Assembly (NCBI GenBank): GCA_046590195.1
Contig: JBKJTP010000066.1
Span: 1 to 5,369 of the forward strand
Length of the DNA: 5,369 bases
Source of the DNA: JBKJTP01 sp046590195
Lineage (GTDB): Bacteria > Bacteroidota > Ignavibacteria > Palsa-1295
Direction of reading: 5' to 3'
The position numbers and the translations under genes were made by a program. Shown piece by piece: positions 5,333-5,369 of the stretch (within the stretch, counting starts at the first letter, position 1; each line of letters begins with the position of its first letter). Below the pieces are notes generated by a model, which was not told the origin of the DNA, ran no database searches, and saw nothing but the letters and a program-made list of their open reading frames with translations.

Positions 5333-5369
5333 TTAGAAGGAGACTTGCAGTCCGAACGTTGGAAGAATA
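5333..5369 (-). CDS. C-terminal end of a probable TonB-dependent receptor (partial)
   Basis: Only the last 11 complete codons and the TAA stop lie in the window, reading ILPTFGLQVSF on the minus strand. The pattern P-x-FG-x-x-V-x-F with a terminal Phe is typical of the last strand of outer-membrane beta-barrels, where the final aromatic residue is the BAM recognition signal, and it is a common ending of TonB-dependent receptors in this phylum. The gene directly downstream (13 nt) is a DUF4249 lipoprotein, the usual partner of such receptors. The frame is inferred from this ending and the position of the stop; the rest of the gene is outside the window. Confidence 0.6.
   Translation of the reverse strand, partial: ILPTFGLQVSF

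Overview
The window looks like chromosomal DNA from the Bacteroidota/Chlorobi superphylum, possibly an Ignavibacteria- or Kapabacteria-like lineage; that finer placement is inference. Three signs support this. One protein ends in a type IX secretion (T9SS) type A sorting domain. A DUF4249-type lipoprotein follows the tail of a probable TonB-dependent outer-membrane receptor. None of the three longer genes whose start is visible has a Shine-Dalgarno sequence, while one has a good TAnnTTTG-type -7 box upstream.

Layout from left to right. Bases 2-1423 (+) are the 3' part of a large secreted or surface protein made of fibronectin type III repeats; it is open at the left edge. A 21-bp perfect inverted repeat (1439-1497) separates it from a convergent gene (1522-2556, -) for a Gfo/Idh/MocA-family NAD(P)-dependent oxidoreductase, in which the usual catalytic histidine is replaced by valine. 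A 270-bp divergent promoter region follows. It holds a -7 box and a hairpin-forming leader for the oxidoreductase on one side, and a 21-bp tandem duplication just before the next start codon on the other. Bases 2827-3930 (+) encode a 367-residue T9SS cargo protein, closed by a rho-independent terminator.

Bases 3931-4482 hold no long gene. They contain several hairpins, an unusually clear Shine-Dalgarno sequence in front of a 26-codon ORF, a second 21-codon ORF directly after it, and a 13-unit heptamer array that reverses orientation in its middle. At the right edge, on the minus strand, lie a DUF4249 lipoprotein gene (4483-5319) and the last 11 codons of the gene upstream of it, whose ending (…FGLQVSF) resembles an outer-membrane beta-barrel. 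These two probably form a receptor/lipoprotein operon.

Three of the products appear to work at or outside the outer membrane: the Fn3 protein, the T9SS cargo and the receptor/lipoprotein pair. The oxidoreductase is cytoplasmic and appears to be transcribed alone. No mobile element, CRISPR array, tRNA or rRNA was recognised. The part least explained by known families is the intergenic stretch at about 4120-4480.
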